From NCBI GenBank assembly GCA_015223225.1, contig JADFCQ010000001.1:744001-808000 (forward strand): a stretch of DNA of 64,000 nucleotides, in the 5' to 3' direction. The notes under the pieces are model-generated. The model was given only the letters and a program-made list of their open reading frames with translations. It was not told the origin of the DNA and did not search any database. A program made the position numbers and the translations under genes. Positions 51,320 through 61,095 of the stretch are shown piece after piece (positions within the stretch are counted from its first letter, which is position 1; each line of letters begins with the position of its first letter). The stretch comes from Acetobacteraceae bacterium H6797. Its GTDB lineage: Bacteria; Pseudomonadota; Alphaproteobacteria; Acetobacterales; Acetobacteraceae.

Positions 51320-52903
51320 TCAGACCGGCAGCGTGCGCGGGCGGCGCGCGCGGAACCAGGTGGAAACCATCAGCCGCACCAGCGTCGTCGCGGTGAAGAG
51401 ATGCACGAAAGTGCCGATCGCCACCGTCACCGCGAAGCCCTTCACGGGCCCCGAGCCGAAGGCATAGAGGCAGGCCATGGCGATCAGATTGGTCAGGTTA
51501 CTGTCGATGATCGTCGCATAGGCCTTGCTGAACCCGGCCTCCAGCGCGTTGATCGGCGTGCGCCCCGCCTTCACTTCCTCGCGGATGCGCTCATTGATCA
51601 GGATATTCGCGTCCACCGCCGTGCCCAGCGTCAGCACCACGCCCGCGAGGCCCGGCAGCGTCAGCGTCGCCTGCAGCAGCGAAAGCGCGGCGAGCGTCAG
51701 CACCAAGTTTACCAGCAGGGCGAAATTCGCGAACCAGCCGAAAAGCCCATAGGCCGTGCCCATATAGAGCAGCACCAGCACGGTGCCGACCAGCAGCGCC
51801 ATCAGCCCGGCCCGGATCGCATCCGCGCCCAGCTCGGGCCCCACGGTCCGCTCCTCCACCACGGTGAGCGGCGCCGGCAGCGCACCGGCGCGCAGCAGCA
51901 CGGCCAGATCGGTCGCGCCCTTCGCATCGAAGCCGCCCGAAATCTGCCCCTGCCCGCCCGTGATGGGCTCGCGGATCACCGGCGCGGTGATCACCTTGTC
52001 ATCCAGCACGATGGCGAAAGGCCGGCCCACATTCTGCCGCGTCACCTCGGCGAAGCGCCGCGTGCCGATGGAATCGAAGGTGAAATTCACCACCCAGCCG
52101 CCATTGCGGCTGTCCTGCGCCGCGCGGGCGTCGGACAGATTGGCGCCATCCACCTCGACGCGGCGCCGCACGGGATAGGTCACCCCGTCGCGCTCGCCCT
52201 GCAGGAACTGCACGCCCGGCGGCGGAGCACCCGCCACATTGGCGGTGTCATCCAGCAGATGGAAGGTCATCCGCGCCGTCTGGCCCAGCAGCGCCTTGAT
52301 CCGGCCGGGGTCCTCGACGCCCGGCAACTGCACCAGCACGCGGTTCGAGCCCTGCCGCGCGATCAGCGCCTCGGCCACGCCCGTCTCGTCGATACGGCGG
52401 CGGACGATCTCGATCGACTGCTCCACCGCGCCGGTCGCCTTGGCGCGCAGGCCCGATTCGTTCAGCGTCGCCGTCACCACGCCCTCGGGCGTCGCGGCCA
52501 CGTCGATATCGGGCTGCGTCACGCCGCTGCTGACCGGCACCTGCACCGCCAGCTCGCGCAGCTGCGCCATCGCCGCCTGGGCCTGCGAGGGGTCGCGCAG
52601 ACGCAGGGTGATCCGCCGCTGATCCGGCTGGGCCGCGAGGCCCACATAGCCCACATTGGCCTGGCGCAGCCGGGTGCGCGCCGCATCGGCCATGCTCTCC
52701 ACGCGCTCGCGCACCACCGCGTTCATGTCGACTTCGAGCAGCAGATAGGAGCCGCCCCGCAGATCGAGCCCGAGCGAGACCTGCCGCGCCGGCATCCAAC
52801 TCGGCAGGCTGTCGCGCGGCACCAGGTTCGGAATGCACAGCAGCGCCCCGATGACGCATACCGCGATAATGAGGGCGGCCTTCCAGCGCGCGAAATACAT
52901 CAT
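51320..52903 (-). CDS. secD: Protein translocase subunit SecD
   Basis: 527 residues. The first membrane segment and the family block VSLGLDLRGGSYLLLEVDM open the protein; the periplasmic P1 region covers about 60-350 and the RND-like membrane part contains GTAVDANILINERIREEVKAGRTPINALEAGF. Usual length for short SecD. yajC, which normally precedes secD, is not found upstream; the next gene is a WcbI-family gene 428 bp away. Confidence 0.96.
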   Translation of the reverse strand: MMYFARWKAALIIAVCVIGALLCIPNLVPRDSLPSWMPARQVSLGLDLRGGSYLLLEVDMNAVVRERVESMADAARTRLRQANVGYVGLAAQPDQRRITLRLRDPSQAQAAMAQLRELAVQVPVSSGVTQPDIDVAATPEGVVTATLNESGLRAKATGAVEQSIEIVRRRIDETGVAEALIARQGSNRVLVQLPGVEDPGRIKALLGQTARMTFHLLDDTANVAGAPPPGVQFLQGERDGVTYPVRRRVEVDGANLSDARAAQDSRNGGWVVNFTFDSIGTRRFAEVTRQNVGRPFAIVLDDKVITAPVIREPITGGQGQISGGFDAKGATDLAVLLRAGALPAPLTVVEERTVGPELGADAIRAGLMALLVGTVLVLLYMGTAYGLFGWFANFALLVNLVLTLAALSLLQATLTLPGLAGVVLTLGTAVDANILINERIREEVKAGRTPINALEAGFSKAYATIIDSNLTNLIAMACLYAFGSGPVKGFAVTVAIGTFVHLFTATTLVRLMVSTWFRARRPRTLPV

Positions 52904-53330
52904 GGGCCTGTCACGCGGGCCGGCCGGCGGCCCCCTCTGGTCGAAGTTTCAAAAACCGCCCTGCCCAAGAGGCAGGCGCCGGAAGCCGATATCACGCGTG
53001 CGCGCGCAGGTCGCCCGGCAATTGCGCCGGAAGATGCTGTCGCGCCCCCGCCGATGCAAGTCCGGCGAAAGCAGCCTATCTCGCCGAGGGGATATCTTGA
53101 CGGGGAAGGTGGTTCAGCATGGCCTCGCGGCCTGGCGCCAAGCTTGGCTACTCGCGTCCCGCCGAACCGGAGCGTCGTGCATTGCTGCCTCGAAACACGG
53201 AAGAGGGCGCCATCGGATCGTAACGTCCCGCGAAACATGCGCCTCGGGCCTCGCGGGCGCAAATGTGCCATGCGAGGCGCCGTACATGGTCATCCAACAG
53301 GCTGGCACCAGCTAGAGCGCCAGCCATTCA
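52904..53330. other. 427-bp intergenic region upstream of secD
   Basis: No convincing gene and no yajC here. One dyad with 8-bp arms GCGCCTCG (53239-53246) and CGAGGCGC (53273-53280) could end the minus-strand WcbI transcript, although no U-tract follows. The secD promoter must lie in this stretch, but I cannot place it confidently. Confidence 0.4.
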
Positions 53331-54407
53331 TCACGCGGCAGGCAACACCGTCTTCTCGGTCGGGTCCACCACCGGCTTGCGCGTTCGGCTCATCTGCCAG
53401 TGGGGCGCATAGTAGAGAGAGCTGCGATCGGGCGCGCGCGGCATGAGTTCGCCGCCCATCTTGCCCCCCAATACGTCCATCCTCTGCCGACCGGCCTCGC
53501 CAGCGCCCTTGATGAGCCTGACCAGAAACATGTCCTTCGGTCCGACCTGCCGGGGCTTAGGCCCCGTATCGTCGCTATAGGCCCTCAAACGAGTGACACA
53601 TTTCGGGCGCGCCAACCGGATATCCTTCTCATAGTAGAACAGCTTCAGATACTCGGTTAATCTGAAAAGGCGGGGGCCGAAGGCGAGTTCATCGTAGAAG
53701 TCGCCATCGCAAAACTCGAGATCCAGCGCCCGAGCAACCGAGGGCAGGATCGGCAGCTGGACACCGTATTGCACCTCCCGGCGCCTCCAGAAGAAGCACT
53801 CGTCGATCTTCACGCCCACTGCATCAGCGATTTGCCTGGCAATATGCTGATAAAGCGTGGTCGAGGCATGATCAGGCGTCAGAAACAGCCTGGATTTTCG
53901 GTAATTATCCATAATGAAATCTGTGACACGAATATCGCCCAGTCGCTCCGATGAGCGTAGCCTTTCGGTGGTCCTCTCAAGACCACTCAGTGCGGCCTGA
54001 CCAAGAACCTCACCATCGAATACTTCATCTCGGAAAGACTCAAAGGTCTTATGCTCGGACGCGAGTCTAGTAAGGGCTGAATTCCACCAACCTCCATACC
54101 AGCTGGGATTAACCTTTGAAGAGCCTGGGAAATACCCACCCCATTGGAGCCATGGATATTTGAGAAATCTCACACCCTGAGCACGACACTGCTCTTCCAA
54201 TATATCTGTATTGTACATCCCCTTATTGAGGATGGGGCTGAAAACGACCCAGTCATAGTCGGACAGATTCTGATAGGGAAAAGGAACCTTTTGGGCAATC
54301 AGCTTGAAATTGGTTAAATTATCCGCACGCTCCACTTCCGGGCAGTAATTAAGAAATATGCTTCTCAGAATTGCAGCATGACATCCACCATAGAAGAGAA
54401 TTCTCAT
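53331..54407 (-). CDS. WcbI-family polysaccharide biosynthesis protein (putative acyltransferase)
   Basis: 358 residues. The N-terminus MRILFYGGCHAAILRSIF matches the G-x-C-x-A-x2-L start of the WcbI family, which acts in capsule or glycan biosynthesis and may acetylate sugars with CoA. Other visible features are PILNKGMYN, a YPWLQWGGYFPG segment and DHASTTLYQHIARQIAD. The gene and its upstream 150 bp are clearly AT-richer than all neighbours and use rarer codons, signs of acquisition. No other glycan genes are adjacent. Confidence 0.75.
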   Translation of the reverse strand: MRILFYGGCHAAILRSIFLNYCPEVERADNLTNFKLIAQKVPFPYQNLSDYDWVVFSPILNKGMYNTDILEEQCRAQGVRFLKYPWLQWGGYFPGSSKVNPSWYGGWWNSALTRLASEHKTFESFRDEVFDGEVLGQAALSGLERTTERLRSSERLGDIRVTDFIMDNYRKSRLFLTPDHASTTLYQHIARQIADAVGVKIDECFFWRRREVQYGVQLPILPSVARALDLEFCDGDFYDELAFGPRLFRLTEYLKLFYYEKDIRLARPKCVTRLRAYSDDTGPKPRQVGPKDMFLVRLIKGAGEAGRQRMDVLGGKMGGELMPRAPDRSSLYYAPHWQMSRTRKPVVDPTEKTVLPAA

Positions 54408-54699
54408 AACTGCGCACAGCCCCTCGTTCTGATGCGTTTGAAACGCGGATTCACTTCATGACTTTATGAACATCACCCGGAAAGGTTACGCGGAATCCAG
54501 AAAGAGGACTTCACATCTCCGTTACAATTTGATATCGAATTGTAAATTCTCGCTTTGATCGTTGCGTCAACGCCATTGGCGCCGATCCTCTGCCTGCGCC
54601 CAGGCAGTCCATCGCTCAGCCTCGGAACGAGGCCCGCGGACCCATGCATCCCGCGCCACTTCCTGCTACCACCCCCTCGTAAACTGGAGTCACGCGGCG

Positions 54700-55695
54700 A
54701 TGACCTTGAAGCTCGGCGTTTTGGGTGTTGGCTATCTCGGGCGCTTCCACGCCCTCAAGGCGGCCAAGGGCGTGCGTCACCGCCTGATCGGCGTCGCCGA
54801 TGCCGACCCGGCCCGCGCCTCCTCCGTTGCCATCGAAACCGGCGCCCCGCCTTTGACCATCGACGGCCTGATCGCGGCCTCCGACGCCGTGCTCATCGCC
54901 TCGCCCACCCGCTTCCATGCCGAGCTGGCCACCAAGGCCCTGAACGCGGGCAAGCACGTCCTGGTCGAGAAGCCCATCACGCCCACCCTCGCCGAGGCCG
55001 ATGCCCTCATCGAACTGGCCGCCAAGAAGAACCTCATCCTCCAGGTCGGCCATATCGAGCGCTTCTCGGCCGGCGTCGCCACCCTGCTCGAAGCCCCCGG
55101 CGCCTTCGGCCGCCCTCTTTATATGGAGGCGACGCGCATCGCCCCCTTCCGCCCCCGCGGCCTCGACGTCTCCGTGGTGCTCGACCTGATGATCCATGAC
55201 CTCGACCTGGTCATGACCCTCGCCAACAGCCCCCTCGCCTCGGTCGATGCCGTCGGCGCCACCGTCTTCTCCGACCACCCCGACATCGCCAATGCCCGCC
55301 TGCGCTTCGCCAACGGCACCGTGGCCACCATCACCGCCAGCCGCATGGCCCTGAAGCTCGAGCGCAAGCTGCGCATCTTCGGCACCGAGGGCCATGTGAG
55401 TGTGGATTTCGTGAAGCGCGAGCTGCACGCCATCCAGAAGGGCACGCCCGAGGAAACCCACGCCACCCCGGTCGAGGCCCTGCCCGGCTGCGTCACCGGC
55501 TCCCGCGCCTGGACCGAGCATGACGCGATGGAAGCCGAACAGGCCGCCTTCGCGAGCGCCTGCCTCGACGGCCTCCCGAGCCCCGTCCCCGGCGAAGCCG
55601 GCCGCGCGGCCCTCGAAGCCGCCCTCCTGGTCGAAGCCGCCATCCGCCAAAGCCTCGCCGCCGCCGGCCTCCCCGAAACCGGCCGCTTCGTGTGA
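54700..55695 (+). CDS. Gfo/Idh/MocA-family oxidoreductase
   Basis: 331 residues. The Rossmann N-terminus KLGVLGVGYLGRFHALKAA and the family EKP triad (HVLVEKPIT, about 93) are present; VGHIERFS and DLMIHDLDLVM mark the C-terminal sugar domain. These last two blocks resemble UDP-N-acetylglucosamine 3-dehydrogenases (GnnA-like) found near lpx genes, but no lpx gene is here, so I leave the substrate open. The ATG at 54700 is chosen at the start of the Rossmann strand. Confidence 0.87.
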   Translation: MTLKLGVLGVGYLGRFHALKAAKGVRHRLIGVADADPARASSVAIETGAPPLTIDGLIAASDAVLIASPTRFHAELATKALNAGKHVLVEKPITPTLAEADALIELAAKKNLILQVGHIERFSAGVATLLEAPGAFGRPLYMEATRIAPFRPRGLDVSVVLDLMIHDLDLVMTLANSPLASVDAVGATVFSDHPDIANARLRFANGTVATITASRMALKLERKLRIFGTEGHVSVDFVKRELHAIQKGTPEETHATPVEALPGCVTGSRAWTEHDAMEAEQAAFASACLDGLPSPVPGEAGRAALEAALLVEAAIRQSLAAAGLPETGRFV

Positions 55696-55751
55696 CCTTC
55701 GGAGCCTGAACCGCCGGCGGCTGGGCCGCCTAAGCCGCCGGCGGCGCTCTT

Positions 55752-56807
55752 CTAAGCGGCCGACCAGTTCGGCCCTTCATGAGGGTAACCCTCCGGCACC
55801 CGGGATTTGGCGCTGTAGGACTGGATCCATCCCGGATAGGTCGCCGCCTGCCCGCTCACGGCATCCAGCCTCGCCACCTCCTCCGGGCTCAGCGACAGCG
55901 ACATCGCCGCGAGATTGGAAGCGAGCTGCTCCGGCCGCTTCACGCCGAGAATGACGCTGGTGACCGCCGGGCGGCCGAGCAGCCAGGCCAGCGCCACCTG
56001 CGCCGGCTCGGCACCGCGCGCCGCCGCGATCTCCCGCAGCACCTCGACGATGTCGAAAGCCTTCTCCTCGTTCACGGGCGGAAAATCGATCGTCACCCGC
56101 CGCGCCGTGCTCTCCGCCGCGCCGTCGCGGCCGAATTTCCCCGAGAGCAGCCCACCCGCAAGCGGGCTCCAGCACAACACGCCCACCCCCTGGTCGCTCG
56201 CCGCCGGGATGATCTCCGCCTCCAGGTCGCGGCAGGCGAGCGAATAGAAGGACTGGATCGAGACGAATTTCTCCAGCCGCTCCCGCTCGGAAATCCCCAG
56301 CGCCTTAGTGAGCTGCCAGGCGGCGTAATTGGAACAGCCGATATAGCGCACCTTCCCCTGCCGAACGGCGTCGTCCAGGCTCCGGAGCACGGTCTCCATC
56401 GGCGTGAAGGGGTCGAAATTATGCAGCTGATACAGGTCGATATGGTCCGTCCGCAGGCGGCGCAGGCTTCCCTCCAGCGCCTCCATGACATGCAGCCTGG
56501 ACTGCCCCACCGCATTCGCCCCCGGCCCCATGCGTGCATGCAGCTTGGTCGCCAGCACGATGCCCGAGCGGCGGGGGCCCAAAATCTCGCCCAGCACCGT
56601 CTCCGAAGCCCCTCGGCCATAGACATCGGCCGTATCGATGAAGTTGATGCCCGCCTCCAGCGCCGGGCTCACGATCGCATCCGCCTCCGCCGGGGAGAGC
56701 CGCCCCAAGGCATTGCTGACCGCATTATCGCCCCCGCCGAAGGTCATGGCCCCAAGACAGAAGCGCGACACGAAGACACCGCTCCGGCCTAGCTGCGCAT
56801 ATTGCAT
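55752..56807 (-). CDS. Aldo/keto reductase
   Basis: 351-residue NADPH oxidoreductase of the AKR superfamily. Catalytic tetrad regions: FIDTADVYGRG (Asp, Tyr), VLATKLHARM (Lys) and LYQLHNFDP (His). The NADPH phosphate loop VTSVILGVKRPEQLASNLAA is near the C-terminus. It resembles the AKR11/YajO-type reductases. It is divergent from the AraC gene at 56903, which probably regulates it. Confidence 0.93.
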   Translation of the reverse strand: MQYAQLGRSGVFVSRFCLGAMTFGGGDNAVSNALGRLSPAEADAIVSPALEAGINFIDTADVYGRGASETVLGEILGPRRSGIVLATKLHARMGPGANAVGQSRLHVMEALEGSLRRLRTDHIDLYQLHNFDPFTPMETVLRSLDDAVRQGKVRYIGCSNYAAWQLTKALGISERERLEKFVSIQSFYSLACRDLEAEIIPAASDQGVGVLCWSPLAGGLLSGKFGRDGAAESTARRVTIDFPPVNEEKAFDIVEVLREIAAARGAEPAQVALAWLLGRPAVTSVILGVKRPEQLASNLAAMSLSLSPEEVARLDAVSGQAATYPGWIQSYSAKSRVPEGYPHEGPNWSAA

Positions 56808-56902
56808 CCTCGATCACCTCGCATGGCGGCTGCGACGGAAATCTGGCGAGGAAGCCCAGGCTTATCTATTATCGACAGTGCCTCTTTCATAAGCGGGCGG
56901 AC

Positions 56903-57862
56903 ATGATCGACCCTCTCTCCGACATTCTGGCGCTGCTGAAGGTGGAGAGCATGCTCTCGGCCCGCCTCGAGGCGAGGGGCGATTGGGGCTTCGCCTATCC
57001 CGCCTTCCGCCACATGAAATTCGGCGGCGTCGCCGAAGGCGAGATGTGGCTCTGGCCAGAGGGGATGCCGCCCACCCACCTGCGCGGCGGGGATTTCTAT
57101 CTGCTGACCGATGGCCGGCCCTATAACGTCGCCAGCCACCCCGGCATCCCTCTCATGGATGGAGTTACGGTCCTGCACAGCCGCCGCGCCGCGGGCCGCA
57201 TCCTGCGCTGGGGCGAAGACGGCCGCCCCGTCGTGACCACGGCGGGGCGCTTCACCTTCCTCAATGACGAGATGGCGGGCCTCTTCCGCTTCCTGCCGCC
57301 GCTCATCCACATTCCCGCGCAGCAGGCAGCCGGAAGCGGGCTCGCCGGGCTTCTACCTCTCATCCTGGCCGAGACGGAGGGCGAACTGCCCGGCGGTTCG
57401 GTCGCGGCCTCCAGCATCGCCAATCTCGTGCTGGTCGGCATCCTCCGCACCTATCTGCTCGATGGCGAGATCACCGGCAACTGGCTCGCGGGCCTGGGCG
57501 ACCCCAGGCTCCGCGCGGTTCTCACCGCGATACATGCCGATGTCGCGCGGCCCTGGACGGTCGATGCCCTGGCCTCCCTCGCCGGGATGTCCCGCACGGC
57601 CTTCACCCGGCATTTCCGCCTGCGCGTCGGCCTTTCGCCTCTCGCCTATGTGCTGCGATGGCGCATGGCCCTCGCCAAGGCCGCCCTGCGCGCCGGCGAG
57701 CGCAACACGCCCGCCCTCGCCGACCGGCTCGGATACGGCTCGACCGTCGCCTTCAGCATCGCCTTCAAACGCGAGATCGGCATCAGCCCCGGCCGCTTCC
57801 GTGCCCTCGGCGAGGAAGCGCCCCCGGCCGCCGTCCGCCGGGGCACCGACCTCACGGCATGA
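56903..57862 (+). CDS. AraC-family transcriptional regulator with cupin N-terminal domain
   Basis: 319 residues. The AraC-binding cupin_6 domain covers about 5-200 (GDWGFAYPAFRHMKFGGVAEGEMWL); the two helix-turn-helix motifs lie in the last 100 residues (RPWTVDALASLAGMSRTAFTRHFR, and ALADRLGYGSTVAFSIAFKREIGISPGRFR). Members often control divergent aldo-keto reductase genes in response to reactive carbonyls. That arrangement is present here, with 95 bp between the starts. Confidence 0.92.
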   Translation: MIDPLSDILALLKVESMLSARLEARGDWGFAYPAFRHMKFGGVAEGEMWLWPEGMPPTHLRGGDFYLLTDGRPYNVASHPGIPLMDGVTVLHSRRAAGRILRWGEDGRPVVTTAGRFTFLNDEMAGLFRFLPPLIHIPAQQAAGSGLAGLLPLILAETEGELPGGSVAASSIANLVLVGILRTYLLDGEITGNWLAGLGDPRLRAVLTAIHADVARPWTVDALASLAGMSRTAFTRHFRLRVGLSPLAYVLRWRMALAKAALRAGERNTPALADRLGYGSTVAFSIAFKREIGISPGRFRALGEEAPPAAVRRGTDLTA

Positions 57863-58067
57863 AGCGAAGGGTCCGAAGCCTCCTTCGAACCCGTCTCGGC
57901 GACCGCATCGCCCCTGAAATGCCGCATGGCCCTCTGAAATAAAGACGCCCGAATAAAGACGCCCGCCTGCCCGGCACAAAAGAGCCCCAGCCGCCCGCTC
58001 CACGAAACAGCCTCTCAACCCCGGCGCTCCCATTGGCACCCGGCCCCCGATGCGGCACGGATTCCCC

Positions 58068-58829
58068 ATGTGCACGGTCATCCTCCTCCGCCGCCCCGGC
58101 CACGCCTGGCCCCTCCTGGTCGCCGCCAATCGCGACGAACGCCTCGACCGCGCCTGGGACACCCCCGGCCCCTACTGGCCCGAGCATCCCGGCGTCATCG
58201 CGGGGCGTGACCGCACCGCCGGCGGCACCTGGATGGCGCTCGACCGGCACGACACCTTCGCCGCCATCCTCAACCGCCCCGGCAGCCTCGGCCCCGAGGC
58301 CGGCAAGCGCAGCCGTGGCGACCTGCCCCTCCTCGCCCTGAACCACGGCAGCGCCCGCGCGGGCATGGAAGCGATCCTCGCCCTCCCCGCCGCCCAGTGG
58401 CGCCCCTTCAACATGGTCATCGCCGATGCCGCCGCCGCCTGGTTCCTGCGATGGACAGGAAATGGCCACACCGAGGCCATCGAATTGCCACCCGGCCTCT
58501 CGATGGTGACGGCACTGGACCCCAATGACATGACGAGCCCCCGCACCCGCCGACACCTCCCCCGCTTCCAAGCCGCACCCATCCCGGTGCCGGAAGAGGG
58601 CGACTGGTCGGCTTGGTCCGCCCTGCTCGACGACAGCACCCCCACGCCCGAGAGCGGCGCCGCCGCCACCCTCCGCGTCCCGCCGACCGCTGGCTTCGGA
58701 ACCGTCTGCCAGAGCCTTCTGGCGTTACCGCAACCGGCAGCGGCACCACAGCGTTCTCGCAAGTGGCTGTTCCGCGCGGCACTCCCGCCCGGCCAGCCCT
58801 ATCAAAGGATCGAGGAACCCGCCGCATGA
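58068..58829 (+). CDS. NRDE/TANGO2-family protein
   Basis: 253 residues. The start at 58068 gives Met-Cys-Thr-Val: Cys 2 is the invariant N-terminal residue of this Ntn-hydrolase-like family, so the in-frame ATG at 58050 is rejected. LVAANRDERLDR supplies the N-R-D-E signature, and GGTWMALDR and FAAILNRP follow. The eukaryotic relative TANGO2 affects lipid/heme handling; the bacterial role is unknown. Its stop overlaps the next start (ATGA). Confidence 0.9.
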   Translation: MCTVILLRRPGHAWPLLVAANRDERLDRAWDTPGPYWPEHPGVIAGRDRTAGGTWMALDRHDTFAAILNRPGSLGPEAGKRSRGDLPLLALNHGSARAGMEAILALPAAQWRPFNMVIADAAAAWFLRWTGNGHTEAIELPPGLSMVTALDPNDMTSPRTRRHLPRFQAAPIPVPEEGDWSAWSALLDDSTPTPESGAAATLRVPPTAGFGTVCQSLLALPQPAAAPQRSRKWLFRAALPPGQPYQRIEEPAA

Positions 58830-59776
58830 CACGCTTTCGCCTTCTGGTGACTGGCATCGTCGCCGCCGGCCTCCTCGCCCCCATCGCCGCGCCCTTCACC
58901 GCCCAGGCCCAAGGCCGCGACGAGCGCCCGAATGGGGGCGACCGAGGCGGCGGCCATGACCGTGGCGGCCCGCCACGCCAGGAACCGCGCCCACAACCTC
59001 GTCCGGAACCCCGCCCCGAGCCGCGCCCGGAGCCCCGTCCCGAACCCCGCCCGCAACCCCGGCCAGACCCGCGCCCCGATCCGCGCCCCGACCGTGGCGG
59101 CCCCGACCGCGGCACCTTCCTACACGACGGCCGCCCCGACCGCCCGCAGCCCGGCCCCGACCGCACGCCCGACCGCGGAACCTTCCTACACGACGGCCGA
59201 CCGGATCGCGGCGGCCCTGACCGCGGCCCCGACCGCGGTGGCCCTGACCGTGGCGGTCCCGACCGCGGCGGCCCCGATCGCGGAGGCCCTGACCGCGGCG
59301 GCCCCCCCCGTGGCGACCGCGACCACGACGGCCGCCCGCCCTTCGCCGGCGGCCGCCCCGACCCGCGCCCCGGCCCGGACCATCGCCCGCCCCCGCCCCG
59401 GCACGACTGGGTGGATCGCGGCCCCGACCCCTGGCACTACGCCCGTCGCGGCCGCCCGCCTGGCCCGCCGCCCGGCTGGGCCGGCCCGCCGCCCCGCTTC
59501 CGGGACGACCACCCGCGCTACGTCCGCGCCTGGGCCTGGGACCACCGGGACTTCCGCGTCCACCGCCTCCCGCCCTGGTACATGGACCGCATCTATCGCG
59601 GCCGCCCCATCCCGGTCGGCTACCGCTGGTACCCGGCCCCGCCCGAGATCGTCACCTATCTCCCGGCCTATCCGGGCTTCCAATACGTGATCCTCGGCAC
59701 CGCCCTGGTCCTCATCGGGATCGAAACCGGTATCGTCCAGGACGTGATGTTCGACGTCTTCCCCTACTACGACTGA
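58826..59776 (+). CDS. RcnB-like exported protein with long Pro/Arg/Asp/Gly repeats
   Basis: 316 residues from the ATG at 58826, overlapping the NRDE stop. The signal peptide [20 protein letters not shown]...FTAQAQ is followed by a low-complexity region (about 30-190) built of EPRP/DPRP tetrapeptides, a twice-used [13 protein letters not shown] block, and GPDRG pentapeptides. The C-terminal 110 residues end in an RcnB-type domain: [14 protein letters not shown], then hydrophobic [25 protein letters not shown]. RcnB binds nickel/cobalt in the periplasm in E. coli. The repeat length probably varies between strains. Confidence 0.82.
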   Translation: MTRFRLLVTGIVAAGLLAPIAAPFTAQAQGRDERPNGGDRGGGHDRGGPPRQEPRPQPRPEPRPEPRPEPRPEPRPQPRPDPRPDPRPDRGGPDRGTFLHDGRPDRPQPGPDRTPDRGTFLHDGRPDRGGPDRGPDRGGPDRGGPDRGGPDRGGPDRGGPPRGDRDHDGRPPFAGGRPDPRPGPDHRPPPPRHDWVDRGPDPWHYARRGRPPGPPPGWAGPPPRFRDDHPRYVRAWAWDHRDFRVHRLPPWYMDRIYRGRPIPVGYRWYPAPPEIVTYLPAYPGFQYVILGTALVLIGIETGIVQDVMFDVFPYYD

Positions 59777-59787
59777 AGACGCCCACC

Positions 59788-59816
59788 GCCCTCCCCCACA
59801 TGAAAAGGGGGAGGGC
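59788..59816 (+). terminator. Hairpin after the RcnB-like gene
   Basis: Perfect 10-bp arms GCCCTCCCCC (59788-59797) and GGGGGAGGGC (59807-59816) with a 9-base loop, 11 bp after the stop. No U-tract. Confidence 0.5.
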
Positions 59817-59862
59817 ACCCACCTCCCCGCTCCCGTCAGCCCAGCCATGGCCCCATCGGCCG

Positions 59863-59892
59863 TTGGCCCTTATCCCCCTCCCCTGCTATACG
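59863..59892 (+). promoter_or_regulatory. Candidate purC promoter
   Basis: TTGGCC (59863-59868), 18-bp spacer, TATACG (59887-59892), 54 bp before the purC ATG. It fits between the preceding hairpin and the start of the purine operon. Confidence 0.5.
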
Positions 59893-59945
59893 CCCGGCTC
59901 AGACCGCCACTCTCCCTTCGGCGGCAAGTAGGGATTCCCACCACC

Positions 59946-60710
59946 ATGGCGCGACGCCGGCAGCTCTTCGAAGGCAAGGCGAAGGTCCTCTTCGAGGGCC
60001 CCGAGCCCGGCACCCTGGTCCAGTACTTCAAGGATGACGCCTCCGCCGACAACGGCACCAAGAAAGGCATCATCACCGGCAAGGGCGTGCTCAATAACCG
60101 CATCAGCGAATACCTGATGCTCCGCCTGGCGGAAATCGGCGTCCCCACCCACTTCATCCGCCGCCTCAACATGCGCGAACAGCTCATCCGCGAGGTGGAA
60201 ATCATCCCCCTCGAGCTCGTCGTCCGCAACATCGCCGCCGGCTCTCTCTCCACGCGCCTCGGCCTGCAGGAAGGCACCCGCCTCCCCCGCTCCATCGTCG
60301 AGTACTACTACAAGAACGACGCGCTGAACGACCCGATGGTCTCCGAGGAACACATCACCTGCTTCGGCTGGGCCGCCACGCAGGACCTCGACGACATGGT
60401 CTCCCTCGCGCTCCGCATCAACGACTTCCTCACCGGCCTCTTCCTCGGCGTCGGCATCGCCCTCGTCGACTTCAAGCTGGAATTCGGCCGCCTCTACGAG
60501 AACGAGGAAATGCGCATCGTCCTCGCCGACGAAATCTCCCCCGACAATTGCCGCCTGTGGGACACCCGCACCGGCGAGAAAATGGACAAGGACCGCTTCC
60601 GGCGAGACCTCGGCAAAGTCGAGGAAGCCTACCAGGAAGTCGCCCGCCGCCTCGGCATCCTCCCCGAAGCCGGCGTCCGTGATCTCAAGGGCCCGGAGCT
60701 GATGCAGTAA
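59946..60710 (+). CDS. purC: SAICAR synthetase
   Basis: Phosphoribosylaminoimidazolesuccinocarboxamide synthase, joining aspartate to CAIR in purine synthesis. 254 residues: [15 protein letters not shown] (ATP loop), [35 protein letters not shown] and [27 protein letters not shown] are all diagnostic. The start at 59946 follows TAGGGA; upstream in-frame codons are not conserved. First gene of purC-purS-x-purQ. Confidence 0.97.
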   Translation: MARRRQLFEGKAKVLFEGPEPGTLVQYFKDDASADNGTKKGIITGKGVLNNRISEYLMLRLAEIGVPTHFIRRLNMREQLIREVEIIPLELVVRNIAAGSLSTRLGLQEGTRLPRSIVEYYYKNDALNDPMVSEEHITCFGWAATQDLDDMVSLALRINDFLTGLFLGVGIALVDFKLEFGRLYENEEMRIVLADEISPDNCRLWDTRTGEKMDKDRFRRDLGKVEEAYQEVARRLGILPEAGVRDLKGPELMQ

Positions 60711-60796
60711 GGCCCAAACCCCTACTGCACCCCAGCCCCCCACCCTGCTAAACACCGCCCAAACCTGACTGACCGCCGAGAGCCGGAGCCCGCCCC

Positions 60797-61036
60797 ATGA
60801 AAGTCCTCGTCACCGTCATGCCCAAGAACGGCGTCCTCGACCCCCAGGGCAAGGCCATCGAACACGCCCTCGCCGGCCTCGGCTTCGACGGCGTGAACTC
60901 GGTCCGCGCCGGCAAGGTCATCGCCCTCGACGTGAGCGAGACCGACCCCGCCAAGGCCAAGGCCGCCGCGGAGGACATGGCCCGCAAGCTCCTCGCCAAC
61001 ACGGTCATCGAGAGCTTCTCCGTCCAACTCGCCTGA
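60797..61036 (+). CDS. purS: Formylglycinamidine synthase subunit PurS
   Basis: 79-residue small subunit of the PurLQS complex that converts FGAR to FGAM. Typical KVLVTVMPKNGVLDPQGKAIEHAL start, GFDGVNSVRAGKVIALDV and the C-terminal LLANTVIESFSVQL. It bridges PurL and PurQ. Usual length. Confidence 0.95.
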   Translation: MKVLVTVMPKNGVLDPQGKAIEHALAGLGFDGVNSVRAGKVIALDVSETDPAKAKAAAEDMARKLLANTVIESFSVQLA

Positions 61037-61095
61037 CCACCCACCGCCACGCCACGGCCCACCACCCCGGGCCAAGGCCGCAGGACTGAACCCCG

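Noticed and set aside
52833..53315. 160-codon plus-strand frame and others upstream of secD, considered as yajC
   Set aside because: No membrane segment or YajC-like sequence; low-complexity basic composition.
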